The notes beneath the pieces are model-generated. The model was not told the origin of the DNA. It saw only the letters and a program-made list of their open reading frames with translations, and ran no database searches. A stretch of 28,606 bases of DNA, taken from positions 1 to 28,606 of the forward strand of contig NZ_JODL01000042.1 in NCBI RefSeq assembly GCF_000718985.1, read 5' to 3'. Numbering within the stretch: the first letter of the stretch is position 1; the number at the start of each line of letters is the position of its first letter. Origin of the DNA: Streptomyces megasporus (lineage in GTDB: Bacteria; Actinomycetota; Actinomycetes; Streptomycetales; Streptomycetaceae). Made by a program: the position numbers and the translations under genes. This document shows, piece by piece, positions 1 to 8,845 of the stretch.

Positions 1-159
1 GGACCAGCGGCGGACGCGGGCCTTCGGATACTCCGCGTCCAGCTCCGCCAACGGCCCGACCGCCGCGATCCGGTCGCCCTCGACCGCCACCGCGTACCCC
101 GCGAGCGGCTCGCCATCCCCGGTGAGGCGGACGGCGAGCGGGACGTGAAGCGTCAGCAC
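1..159 (-). CDS. Amidohydrolase-family protein, N-terminal fragment (cut by left edge)
   Basis: Reading leftward from a GTG at 157-159, 53 codons stay open to the edge of the window. The peptide begins MLTLHVPLAVRLTG and contains VAVEGDRIAAVGP, the short beta-sandwich pattern that opens COG0402-type amidohydrolases (imidazolonepropionase and chlorohydrolase-like deaminases). The metal-binding HxH motif would lie beyond the window, so catalytic competence cannot be judged. The start lies 7 bp after the mqnC stop on the same strand, so the two genes are almost surely co-transcribed. COG0402 members in other bacteria are known to deaminate aminodeoxyfutalosine, a menaquinone intermediate; that this one does so is inference from position only. 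The GTG start is chosen because it follows the mqnC stop closely and no upstream start is free of that gene. Confidence 0.7.
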   Translation of the reverse strand, partial: MLTLHVPLAVRLTGDGEPLAGYAVAVEGDRIAAVGPLAELDAEYPKARVRRWS

Positions 160-166
160 CGCGGGG

Positions 167-1366
167 TCAGTTGGCGTCGAGGAGCTTGAGCTCCGGGTGG
201 GCCGTGCCGCCCTCGATGGCCGTGGAGGACAGGTGGGAGACGACCCGGTCGTCCACCGGGTCGTTCGCCGGGTCGTCGTGGACGGCCAGGTGCTCGTACG
301 TCGTCGAGCGCTGTGCCGGGACGCGACCGGCCTTGCGGATGAGGTCGATCAGCTCCAACCGGTTGGAGCGGTGCTTCGCCCCGGCGGAGGAGACGACGTT
401 CTCCTCCAGCATCACCGAGCCCAGGTCGTCCGCGCCGTAGTGGAGGGAGAGCTGGCCGACCTCCTTGCCCGTCGTCAGCCACGAGCCCTGGATGTGCGCG
501 ACGTTGTCGAGGAAGAGCCGGGCGACGGCCAGGATGCGCAGGTACTCGAAGATCGTGGCCTGGGTGCGGCCCTTCAGGTGGTTGTTCTCCGGCTGGTAGG
601 TGTACGGGATGAAGGCGCGGAAGCCGCCGGTGCGGTCCTGGACGTCGCGGATCATCCGCAGGTGCTCGATGCGCTCGGCGTTGGTCTCGCCGGTGCCCAT
701 CAGCATCGTGCTGGTGGACTCCACGCCCAGTCGGTGCGCGGTCTCCATGATCTCCAGCCAGCGCTCGCCGGACTCCTTCAGCGGGGCGATCGCCTTGCGG
801 GGGCGCTCCGGCAGCAGTTCGGCGCCGGCGCCGGCGAAGGAGTCCAGACCGGCGTCGCGGATGCGGGTGATGGCCTCCTCGATCGTCACGCCGGAGACCT
901 TCGCCATGTGCTCGACCTCGGAGGCGCCCAGGGAGTGGATCACCAGCTCGGGGAAGCGCTCCTTGATCGCGGAGAAGTGCTTCTCGTAGTACTCGACGCC
1001 GAACTCGGGGTGGTGGCCGCCCTGGAACATGATCTGGGTGCCGCCCAGCGCGACGGTCTCCTCGCAGCGGCGCAGGATGTCGTCCAGGTCCCGCGTCCAG
1101 CCCTTCTCGGTGTCCTTGGGAGCCGCGTAGAACGCGCAGAACTTGCAGGCGGTCACACACACGTTGGTGTAGTTGATGTTCCGCTCGATGATGTAGGTCG
1201 CGATGTGCTCGGTGCCCGCGTAGCGACGGCGTCGCGCCGCGTCGGCGGCCTGCCCCAGCGCGTGCAGCGGGGCGCGCCGGTAGAGCTCCAACGCCTCCTC
1301 GGCACTGATCCGTCCGCCCTCGGCGGCGCGGTCGAGTACGGACTGAAGGTCGGCGTTCTCGGTCAC
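167..1366 (-). CDS. mqnC: Cyclic dehypoxanthinyl futalosine synthase (radical SAM, menaquinone pathway)
   Basis: MqnC is a radical SAM enzyme that cyclises dehypoxanthinyl futalosine to the spiro product later converted to dihydroxynaphthoate. The 399-residue protein carries the 4Fe-4S ligating pattern CX3CX2C as CVTACKFC (Cys70, Cys74, Cys77), followed by the family block GGTQIMFQGGHHPE and a C-terminal YGADDLGSVMLEENVVS segment. MqnC and MqnE are paralogues; the MFQGGHHPE block and its match to known MqnC proteins favour MqnC here, MqnE being at 7495-8658. The start is GTG at 1364-1366, preceded by AGAGAGG at normal spacing. A GTG 42 bp upstream is in frame but would fall at or before the predicted transcription start. 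It lies about 100 bp after the kinase gene and 7 bp before the amidohydrolase start. Confidence 0.95.
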   Translation of the reverse strand: MTENADLQSVLDRAAEGGRISAEEALELYRRAPLHALGQAADAARRRRYAGTEHIATYIIERNINYTNVCVTACKFCAFYAAPKDTEKGWTRDLDDILRRCEETVALGGTQIMFQGGHHPEFGVEYYEKHFSAIKERFPELVIHSLGASEVEHMAKVSGVTIEEAITRIRDAGLDSFAGAGAELLPERPRKAIAPLKESGERWLEIMETAHRLGVESTSTMLMGTGETNAERIEHLRMIRDVQDRTGGFRAFIPYTYQPENNHLKGRTQATIFEYLRILAVARLFLDNVAHIQGSWLTTGKEVGQLSLHYGADDLGSVMLEENVVSSAGAKHRSNRLELIDLIRKAGRVPAQRSTTYEHLAVHDDPANDPVDDRVVSHLSSTAIEGGTAHPELKLLDAN

Positions 1367-1408
1367 CGGGCGGTCCTCTCTGGTCGGTTCGACGCGTCCT
1401 CCTGGCAC

Positions 1409-1429
1409 GGGACCGATCCAGCCTACGCC
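1409..1429 (-). promoter_or_regulatory. Putative mqnC promoter with a block shared with mqnE
   Basis: On the minus strand this block contains TAGGCT (1420-1425), a good match to the Streptomyces housekeeping -10 box, then GGATCGGTCCC. The whole 21 bp match the block before mqnE (8765-8785) at 19 positions. Transcription would start near 1412, giving a leader of roughly 45 nt to the chosen mqnC start. No clear -35 box is visible. Confidence 0.5.
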
Positions 1430-1469
1430 AGTGCTCCGAGGGCCCTCCGGCCGGTCGGCGCGCTCGTGG

Positions 1470-3038
<1,569 letters not shown>

Positions 3039-3071
3039 GCTCCCCCTCGCCTCCCGCTCGACGTACGGCTC

Positions 3072-3959
<888 letters not shown>

Positions 3960-4050
3960 TCCCCGGCGGTTCGGCGGCCCGCCGGGGGGTCGTCACCCGG
4001 ACGGCGGCGTGCCGGGGGTGATCAACCTTCCCCCCGGGGTGATGCCGTGC

Positions 4051-4186
4051 TAGGCTCGCGGCAAGTTGCAGTTTGGTTTCCCTTGCAGTACAGAGCCTGC
4101 GGAGCATGTGACCGCGGGCTCTCGTCGTTTTCAGAGTTCCTGTGGGTTCTGGAGCAGGGCAACCCTTATAGGCCCAAGGAGGGCTT
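4051..4186 (+). promoter_or_regulatory. Promoter and long 5' leader of the cold-shock gene
   Basis: TAGGCT at 4051-4056 is a good -10 box; it implies transcription from about 4063 and a leader near 120 nt. Alternatively TTGCAG (4066-4071), a 17-bp spacer and TACAGA (4089-4094) could form the promoter. TTGCAG occurs again at 4083-4088. The leader is less GC-rich than its surroundings. It ends in AAGGAGG four bases before the ATG. Long structured leaders are known for cspA-type mRNAs; temperature control here is inference. Confidence 0.45.
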
Positions 4187-4390
4187 ATGGCTACCGGAAC
4201 CGTCAAGTGGTTCAACGCCGAAAAGGGCTTTGGTTTCATCGCCCAGGACGGCGGCGGTCCCGATGTGTTCGTTCACTACTCCGCGATCAACGCCTCCGGT
4301 TTCCGTTCCCTGGAAGAGAACCAGGCGGTCACCTTCGACGTGACGCAGGGCCCGAAGGGTCCGCAGGCGGAGAACGTCACCGCGGCCTGA
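4187..4390 (+). CDS. Cold-shock domain protein (CspA family)
   Basis: A 67-residue protein that is essentially one cold-shock (OB-fold) domain. RNP1 is KGFGFI (13-18) and RNP2 is VFVHY (27-31), the aromatic strands that bind single-stranded RNA and DNA. Such proteins act as cytoplasmic RNA chaperones; Streptomyces have several copies, some constitutive, so cold induction cannot be assumed. The ATG follows AAGGAGG at 4 nt. The gene stands alone between the divergent mqnA and a strong terminator. Confidence 0.96.
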   Translation: MATGTVKWFNAEKGFGFIAQDGGGPDVFVHYSAINASGFRSLEENQAVTFDVTQGPKGPQAENVTAA

Positions 4391-4486
4391 GTTGCCCCGG
4401 CTCGGCCAGAGCCCTGGCCGTGTCGGTCCGGAGCCTCCTCGGTACAGGAGCCCGGCGCCGGCAGACGACCGGATAAGCAGTACCCA

Positions 4487-4521
4487 AGGAGCCCCCGCCC
4501 CGGCGGGGGCTCCTGCCTTTT
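4487..4521 (+). terminator. Rho-independent terminator of the cold-shock gene
   Basis: AGGAGCCCCCGCC (4487-4499) is perfectly complementary to 4502-4514, and the stem is followed by GCCTTTT. It lies about 100 bp after the stop codon. Confidence 0.85.
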
Positions 4522-4554
4522 CCCCGCCGCCCGCGGCTTCCCGCGCGCTCCATG

Positions 4555-4617
4555 CGTTCTCTGCGTTCCGGAGGTTCCCGGCGTTCTCTGGGTTCCGGGC
4601 GTTCCTGGGATTCCGGG
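4555..4617. repeat. Seven degenerate 9-bp tandem units
   Basis: Seven units of the form (C/G)GTTCC(C/G)GG, for example CGTTCTCTG, CGTTCCGGA, GGTTCCCGG. They lie in the 373-bp gap between the cold-shock and symporter stop codons, which holds no convincing gene; the rest of the gap holds the two terminators (4487-4521, 4661-4711) and the 17-bp repeats at 4727-4777. Confidence 0.7.
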
Positions 4618-4660
4618 CGTGAATTCGGTGGCCCGCCCCGACCGTTTCCGGTGGAACGGG

Positions 4661-4711
4661 CACGGGCCCCTTTCCGCCCCGGGAGAGGTGGGGGGCGGAA
4701 AGGGGCCCGTG
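4661..4711 (-). terminator. Strong hairpin, probable symporter terminator
   Basis: The 20 bases 4661-4680 are exactly complementary to 4692-4711, leaving an 11-nt loop. It lies about 50 bp beyond the symporter stop. There is no T-tract on either side, which is common for Streptomyces terminators, and it could stop transcription from both directions. Confidence 0.7.
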
Positions 4712-4726
4712 GGCTCGGTCGGCCCT

Positions 4727-4777
4727 GGATCGGGCCGGTCTCCGGATCAGACCGGTCCCTGGATCAGGCCGGTACGG
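4727..4777. repeat. Three 17-bp direct repeats across the symporter stop codon
   Basis: Units at 4727-4743, 4744-4760 and 4761-4777 share GGATC(A/G)G(A/G)CCGGT. The symporter stop codon lies in the third unit, so the other two extend into the 3' untranslated region. Confidence 0.75.
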
Positions 4778-6176
4778 CGGCCGGGTCGTGGCCGGAGCCG
4801 CCTCGGGGACGACCGGCGCTCCCGGTTCCGGCGCCGGCCTCGTCCGCCTCGCCGATGTCGAAGCTCCGGGCGGAGTTGAACGTGCCGAGGTCCAGAATCC
4901 TCTCGCGGGCGGCGACCAGGACCGGGACGACGACCTGACCGGCGACGTTGGTGGCGGTCCGGATCATGTCCAGGATCGGGTCGATCGCCAGCAGCAGACC
5001 CACGCCCTCCAGCGGCAGGCCCAGCGTGGAGAGGGTCAGCGTGGTCATCACGGTGGCGCCGGTGAGACCGGCGGTGGCGGCCGAGCCGACGACGGAGACG
5101 AAGGCGATCAGCAGGTAGTCGCCGATGCCCAGGGACACCCCGAAGATCTCCGCGACGAAGATCGCGGCGAGGGCCGGGTAGACCGCGGCGCAGCCGTCCA
5201 TCTTCGTCGTGGCCCCGAACGGGACGGCGAAGGAGGCGTACTCCCGCGGCACGCCCAGACGCTCGGTGACCTTCTGGGTCACCGGCATGGTGCCCACCGA
5301 GGAGCGGGAGACGAACGCGAGCTGGATGGCGGGCCACGCGCCGCGGAAGAACCGCACCGGGCTCACGCGGCCGACCGTCGCCAGCAGCAGCGGGTAGACG
5401 CCGAAGAGGACCAGCAGGCAGCCGACGTAGACGTCGACGGTGAAGGTGGCGTACTGGCCGATCAGGTTCCAGCCGTAGACGTTGATCGCGTTTCCGATCA
5501 GGCCGAGGGTGCCCAGCGGGGCCAGGCGGATGACCCACCACAGCGCCTTCTGCAGCAGGGCGAGGGCGGCCTCGGCGAACGACAGCAGCGGGGCGGCCTT
5601 CTCGCCCAGCTTCAGGGCCGCGACACCGGCGACGGCGGCCAGGAAGACGATCTGAAGGACCTTCAGCTCGGTGAACGGCGTGACGACGTCCGTCGGGATG
5701 ATCCCGGTGAGGAAGTCCAGCCAGGAGCCGGTGTTCTCGGGCCGCGCGCCGTCCTTCGGGGACAGTCCGGTGCCCGCGCCGGGGTCGGTGAGCAGGCCGA
5801 TGCCCAGGCCGATCGCGACGGCGATCAACGAGGTGGCCATGAACCACAGCAGGGTGCGGGTCGCCAACCGGGCGGCGTTGGAGACGTTCCGCAGGTTGGT
5901 GATCGAGACGGTGATCGCCAGGAAGACCAGCGGGCCGACGGCCAGCTTCAGCAGTTGGACGAAGATGCCGCCCACCCGGTCGAGGGTGGTGCCGAGCCAG
6001 GCGGCCCCGGTGGTGCGGGCGACCCAGCCCAACAGAACGCCGAGGACCAGGCCGAGGAGGATCTGCGCCCAGAAGGGCACTCTGAAGGGCACTCTCGGCA
6101 GGGGGTTCCGGCGTATGCGCGGGGATGGCTCCTGGGACGTGCCGACGGGCACGCCGGGGGACGTGTTGGAGGACAC
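4764..6176 (-). CDS. Dicarboxylate/amino acid:cation symporter (DAACS), possibly cystine-type
   Basis: A polytopic inner-membrane carrier of about 470 residues with the glutamate-transporter fold. Numbering from the first possible GTG: the Ser-rich hairpin is SRSSVGTMP (292-300), the HP2 region lies near 363-385, and TM8 has DPILDMIRTATNV (401-413), keeping the Asp, Arg and Asn that bind substrate and cation. The unwound NMDGT motif of TM7 is replaced by KMDGC (327-331), followed by AAVYPA. From memory, GCAxxYPA-like sequence marks the TcyP/YdjN cystine branch, so the substrate may be cystine rather than a C4-dicarboxylate; this needs an alignment. Start: GTG at 6174-6176, because GGAG lies 7 nt upstream; the GTG at 6180-6182 is only 1 nt from it. 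A Cys-containing leader peptide precedes the gene. Confidence 0.9.
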   Translation of the reverse strand: MSSNTSPGVPVGTSQEPSPRIRRNPLPRVPFRVPFWAQILLGLVLGVLLGWVARTTGAAWLGTTLDRVGGIFVQLLKLAVGPLVFLAITVSITNLRNVSNAARLATRTLLWFMATSLIAVAIGLGIGLLTDPGAGTGLSPKDGARPENTGSWLDFLTGIIPTDVVTPFTELKVLQIVFLAAVAGVAALKLGEKAAPLLSFAEAALALLQKALWWVIRLAPLGTLGLIGNAINVYGWNLIGQYATFTVDVYVGCLLVLFGVYPLLLATVGRVSPVRFFRGAWPAIQLAFVSRSSVGTMPVTQKVTERLGVPREYASFAVPFGATTKMDGCAAVYPALAAIFVAEIFGVSLGIGDYLLIAFVSVVGSAATAGLTGATVMTTLTLSTLGLPLEGVGLLLAIDPILDMIRTATNVAGQVVVPVLVAARERILDLGTFNSARSFDIGEADEAGAGTGSAGRPRGGSGHDPAAVPA

Positions 6177-6210
6177 GGACACACTCCGGTGAGGTGTGGG
6201 GGCACATCGT

Positions 6211-6250
6211 CTCCGAACGGTCGGAGAACTCGACGGTCCCGGAAAACTCG
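6211..6250 (-). promoter_or_regulatory. Tandem repeats and hairpin in the symporter leader
   Basis: On the minus strand two near-copies lie head to tail: CGAGTTTTCCGGGACCGT (6250-6233) and CGAGTTCTCCGACCGT (6232-6217). Within the second, CTCCGA and TCGGAG (6226-6211) form a 6-bp stem with a CCGT loop. They lie between the leader peptide stop and the symporter start, where an attenuator would act. The minus-strand stem is not followed by a U-tract. Role unproven. Confidence 0.4.
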
Positions 6251-6304
6251 AACGGGGGGAAGGGCGCGCCGGAGAGACGTCCGGCCGCCGAAGGTCGTGA
6301 CGGC

Positions 6305-6421
6305 TCAGCGGGGGCGACAGGCCGCGGACAGACAGCGGCAGAGGTCGACGTGCAGCCGGGCCACGAGCATCGTGCTCCGGGCCATGGGAGTGGTGCGGGC
6401 TGCTGTCGTCACGGTCCTCAC
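6305..6421 (-). CDS. Short regulatory leader peptide with HVDLC motif
   Basis: A peptide of up to 38 residues ends MLVARLHVDLCRCLSAACR-PR. The (R)LHVDLCR-x-x-SA-x-CR pattern matches the 'putative leader peptide' family annotated in Streptomyces upstream of sulfur and cysteine genes and transporters; this recognition is from memory. It has three Cys codons (at 6338-6340, 6332-6334 and 6317-6319), suited to sensing charged tRNA-Cys by ribosome stalling. It lies about 130 bp upstream of the symporter on the same strand. The start is uncertain: GTG at 6419-6421 is used here, with a weak -10-like CACAGT 6 nt upstream; GTG 6412, ATG 6385 or ATG 6370 (with GGAG 4 nt before it) are alternatives. The surrounding 390-bp gap holds no other gene. 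Confidence 0.65.
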   Translation of the reverse strand: MRTVTTAARTTPMARSTMLVARLHVDLCRCLSAACRPR

Positions 6422-6506
6422 GTCAACACTGTGTCTCGGCGGTCTTTCGCGGTCCCGGGCTCTCCCGAGAGAGCCGCCCGGCGGGGGCGGCGTCCGTGGA
6501 CACACA

Positions 6507-6542
6507 ACGCCCCGCCGGGGTGGTGTATTCCCGACGGGGCGT
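6507..6542 (-). terminator. Hairpin ending the mqnE-GNAT-DUF4229 unit
   Basis: ACGCCCCGCCGGG (6507-6519) pairs with CCCGACGGGGCGT (6530-6542) with one mismatch (a wobble pair on one strand). It lies about 30 bp after the DUF4229 stop. No T-tract. Confidence 0.7.
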
Positions 6543-6572
6543 GCGGATTCACACGGAATGGTGTGACAAGGA

Positions 6573-6911
6573 TTACGCGACCTCGTCCTCCTGGCTCTGG
6601 TTGGCGGCGATCCTCCGCTTGGTGCGCTCCACGCGCTCGGCGATCTGGGCGGACATCTCGTCGCGCTGCCTGCGCAGCAGCACCAGGCTGAGCGGCGCGG
6701 AGACGACCATGGCGAGCAGCAGGAGCCACAGCGGGTTGGCCTTGCCGATGGCCTCGGGGAGGACGCCGACGTAGGCGAGCACCGAGACGACCACGAAGCA
6801 GGCGACGAAGATGCCGAACCGCATGGCCGTGTAACGGAGCGTCGCGTGCGACGTGCGGCCCGGCGTTCCGTTCCGCGTGGTCTCCTGCTTGTTCTCCGGG
6901 GTGCTGGTCAC
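6573..6911 (-). CDS. DUF4229 membrane protein
   Basis: A 112-residue protein with a polar N-terminus, two membrane helices (about 30-50 and 60-79) and a charged, probably helical C-terminal tail (RRQRDEMSAQIAERVERTKR) expected in the cytoplasm. The block LRYTAMRFGIFVACFVVV and the PLSLVLLRRQRD segment match the actinobacterial DUF4229 family, whose function is unknown. The start is GTG at 6909-6911 with AAAGGA 8 nt upstream. It follows the acetyltransferase gene by 27 bp and closes the unit that begins with mqnE. Confidence 0.85.
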   Translation of the reverse strand: MTSTPENKQETTRNGTPGRTSHATLRYTAMRFGIFVACFVVVSVLAYVGVLPEAIGKANPLWLLLLAMVVSAPLSLVLLRRQRDEMSAQIAERVERTKRRIAANQSQEDEVA

Positions 6912-6938
6912 GGTGGTGGTCCTTTCGTGTGGCCGGTG

Positions 6939-7463
6939 TCAGCGGAGCTGGAGCCACATGGTGATGTCGTCCCGGAAGTCGTCGTCCGTCACCTTGATGG
7001 CGTCCGGAACGCGGCCGACCTCCTTGTAGCCGCACGCCTCGTAGAACCGCTCCAGCCCCATCCCGCCGCGGCAGGTGAGCCGTATGCCCCGGACTCCGTC
7101 CATGTCCCGGACGGCCTCCTCGACGGCGGCCATCAGGGCCCGGCCCTCGCCCCGGCCCTGACGGTCCGGGTGCAGCATCACGGTGTACAGCCACACCCAG
7201 TGTCGCATCAGCCGGTGTGTGTTGAACGTGAGGAAGGCCGTGCCCGTCGGCTCCCCGTCCTCGTCGCGGGCCACCAGCAGCCGCGCCCGCCCCTCGGCCA
7301 TCGCCGTGAGGTGCCTGACGAGTTCGGGCCTCACCTCCTCGGCGGTCACCGGCGGTACGAAGCCGACCGCGCCGCCCGCGTTGGTCACCGCCGCCCACAG
7401 CGCGCAGATCCCGTCGGCGAGCCGTCGGTCGACGGGCGGGTCGATCTCGTACCGCAGTGTCAT
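6939..7463 (-). CDS. GNAT-family N-acetyltransferase
   Basis: A 174-residue single-domain protein. The acetyl-CoA pyrophosphate loop is QGRGEGRA (102-109) after the beta-4 strand LYTVMLHPDR, and the C-terminal LERFYEACGYKEVG is the usual GNAT strand-helix end. Substrate cannot be predicted. ATG at 7461-7463 has GGGAG 8 nt upstream. It lies 31 bp after mqnE and 27 bp before the DUF4229 gene, so the three are probably co-transcribed; a link to menaquinone chemistry is not shown. Confidence 0.9.
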   Translation of the reverse strand: MTLRYEIDPPVDRRLADGICALWAAVTNAGGAVGFVPPVTAEEVRPELVRHLTAMAEGRARLLVARDEDGEPTGTAFLTFNTHRLMRHWVWLYTVMLHPDRQGRGEGRALMAAVEEAVRDMDGVRGIRLTCRGGMGLERFYEACGYKEVGRVPDAIKVTDDDFRDDITMWLQLR

Positions 7464-7494
7464 CGTGCCGCTCCCACCGGTTCCGTCTCGGGGG

Positions 7495-8658
7495 TCAGAC
7501 CCGCATGGGCTGCGGGGACTCGCGCCGCAGCGGGTCGGGGCCGTCGTACTCGCGGACGACCTCGTAGCGGGTGTTGCGCTCGACCGGACGGAATCCGGCG
7601 TCGCGGATCAGCTCCAGCAGGTCCTCGCGGGTGAGCTTGTTCGGGGTGCCGTAGTTGTCCGCGTCGTGGGTGATCTTGTACTCGACCACCGAGCCGTCCA
7701 TGTCGTCCGCGCCGTGCTGGAGGGCGAGCTGGGCGGTCTGCAGGCCGTGCATCACCCAGAAGACCTTCACGTGGGGCACGTTGTCGAACAGCAGCCGGGA
7801 GACCGCGAACGTCTTCAGCGCCTCCGCTCCCGTGGCCATCGTGGTGCGGGACTGGATGCGGTTGCGGATCTTGCCGTCCTTCATGTCCACGAAGTCGTGC
7901 TGGTAGCGCAGCGGGATGAAGACCTGGAAACCGCCGGTCTCGTCCTGGAGTTCACGCAGCCGCAGCACGTGGTCGACGCGGTGGCGGGGCTCCTCGATGT
8001 GGCCGTACAGCATCGTGGAGGGCGTCTTGAGGCCCTTGGAGTGCGCCAGCCGGTGGATGCGCGACCAGTCCTCCCAGTGGGTGCGGTGGTCGACGATGTG
8101 CTGCCGCACCTCCCAGTCGAAGATCTCCGCGCCGCCGCCGGTCAGGGACTCCAGGCCGGCGTCGATCAACTCGTCGAGGATCTCGGAGGCGGACAGGCCG
8201 GAGATGGTCTCGAAGTGGTGGATCTCGGTGGCGGTGAACGCCTTCAGGGAGACGTTCGGCAGGGCCTTCTTCAGCTCCCGCAGCGAGCGCGGGTAGTAGC
8301 GCCAGGGCAGGGTGGGGTGGAGGCCGTTGACGATGTGCAGCTCGGTGAGGTTCTCGCCCTCCATCGCCTTGGCCAGCCGCACGGCCTCCTCGATGCGCAT
8401 GGTGTACGCGTCCTTCTCCCCCGGCTTGCGCTGGAAGGAGCAGTACGCGCAGGAGGCCGTGCACACGTTGGTCATGTTCAGGTGACGGTTGACGTTGAAG
8501 TAGACCGCGTCACCGTTCAGTCTCGTGCGCACCTCGTGGGCGAGACCGCCCAGCCAGGCCAGGTCGTCGGACTCGTACAGGGCGATGCCGTCCTCACGGC
8601 TCAGCCGTTCGCCGGCGCGGACCTTCTCCTCCAGCTCGCGCTTGAGCCCAGCGTCCAT
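7495..8658 (-). CDS. mqnE: Aminodeoxyfutalosine synthase (radical SAM, menaquinone pathway)
   Basis: MqnE joins the MqnA product to SAM-derived adenosine by a radical addition and rearrangement with loss of CO2, giving aminodeoxyfutalosine. The 387-residue protein has the radical SAM triad as CTASCAYC (Cys66, Cys70, Cys73), then FQRKPGEKDAYTM, ELHIVNGLHPTLPW and GADDMDGSVVEYKITH, blocks that distinguish MqnE from its paralogue MqnC. The start is ATG at 8656-8658 with AAGGAGG 9 nt upstream. A longer in-frame reading from 8772 is rejected: its extra 38 residues come from 13-bp DNA repeats, and its start coincides with the predicted promoter. The C-terminus is 31 bp from the acetyltransferase start. 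Confidence 0.95.
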   Translation of the reverse strand: MDAGLKRELEEKVRAGERLSREDGIALYESDDLAWLGGLAHEVRTRLNGDAVYFNVNRHLNMTNVCTASCAYCSFQRKPGEKDAYTMRIEEAVRLAKAMEGENLTELHIVNGLHPTLPWRYYPRSLRELKKALPNVSLKAFTATEIHHFETISGLSASEILDELIDAGLESLTGGGAEIFDWEVRQHIVDHRTHWEDWSRIHRLAHSKGLKTPSTMLYGHIEEPRHRVDHVLRLRELQDETGGFQVFIPLRYQHDFVDMKDGKIRNRIQSRTTMATGAEALKTFAVSRLLFDNVPHVKVFWVMHGLQTAQLALQHGADDMDGSVVEYKITHDADNYGTPNKLTREDLLELIRDAGFRPVERNTRYEVVREYDGPDPLRRESPQPMRV

Positions 8659-8674
8659 GCGTCGCCGCCTCCTT

Positions 8675-8728
8675 GTCCTGTGTGCGGGTCCTGTGTGCGG
8701 GTCCTGTGCGGGGGTCTTCTGTGCGGGG
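8675..8728. repeat. 13-bp tandem repeats in the mqnE leader
   Basis: GTCCTGTGTGCGG occurs exactly twice (8675-8687, 8688-8700), followed by two decayed copies (about 8701-8712 and 8712-8728). They lie in the predicted 5' untranslated region of mqnE, immediately before its ribosome site. Confidence 0.8.
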
Positions 8729-8764
8729 TCGAGGGCGACCTCGTGCGGGTGGCCGTCCGTCGTG

Positions 8765-8785
8765 GGGACCAATCGAGCCTACGCC
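8765..8785 (-). promoter_or_regulatory. Putative mqnE promoter with a block shared with mqnC
   Basis: On the minus strand the -10-like TAGGCT (8776-8781) is followed by CGATTGGTCCC. The 21-bp block agrees with the mqnC block (1409-1429) at 19 positions. Expected start near 8768 gives a leader of about 110 nt containing the 13-bp repeats. Confidence 0.5.
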
Positions 8786-8796
8786 TCTCCCCGCTC

Positions 8797-8821
8797 CCGA
8801 CCGGACAGGGCCCCCGGTCGG
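8797..8821 (-). terminator. Possible terminator after the Lrp/AsnC gene
   Basis: CCGACCGG (8797-8804) pairs perfectly with 8814-8821 across a 9-nt loop, about 25 bp after the regulator's stop and just upstream of the mqnE promoter. No T-tract. Confidence 0.4.
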
Positions 8822-8845
8822 GGACGCCCGCCCCCGGGGCGCCGG

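Noticed and set aside
6305..6505. 66-codon version of the leader peptide from the most distant start
   Set aside because: The upstream part is Pro/Arg-rich without motif and would begin inside the terminator region of the upstream unit.
8675..8728. CRISPR-like repeat array
   Set aside because: Repeats are directly adjacent, 13 bp and decaying, with no spacers and no cas genes.
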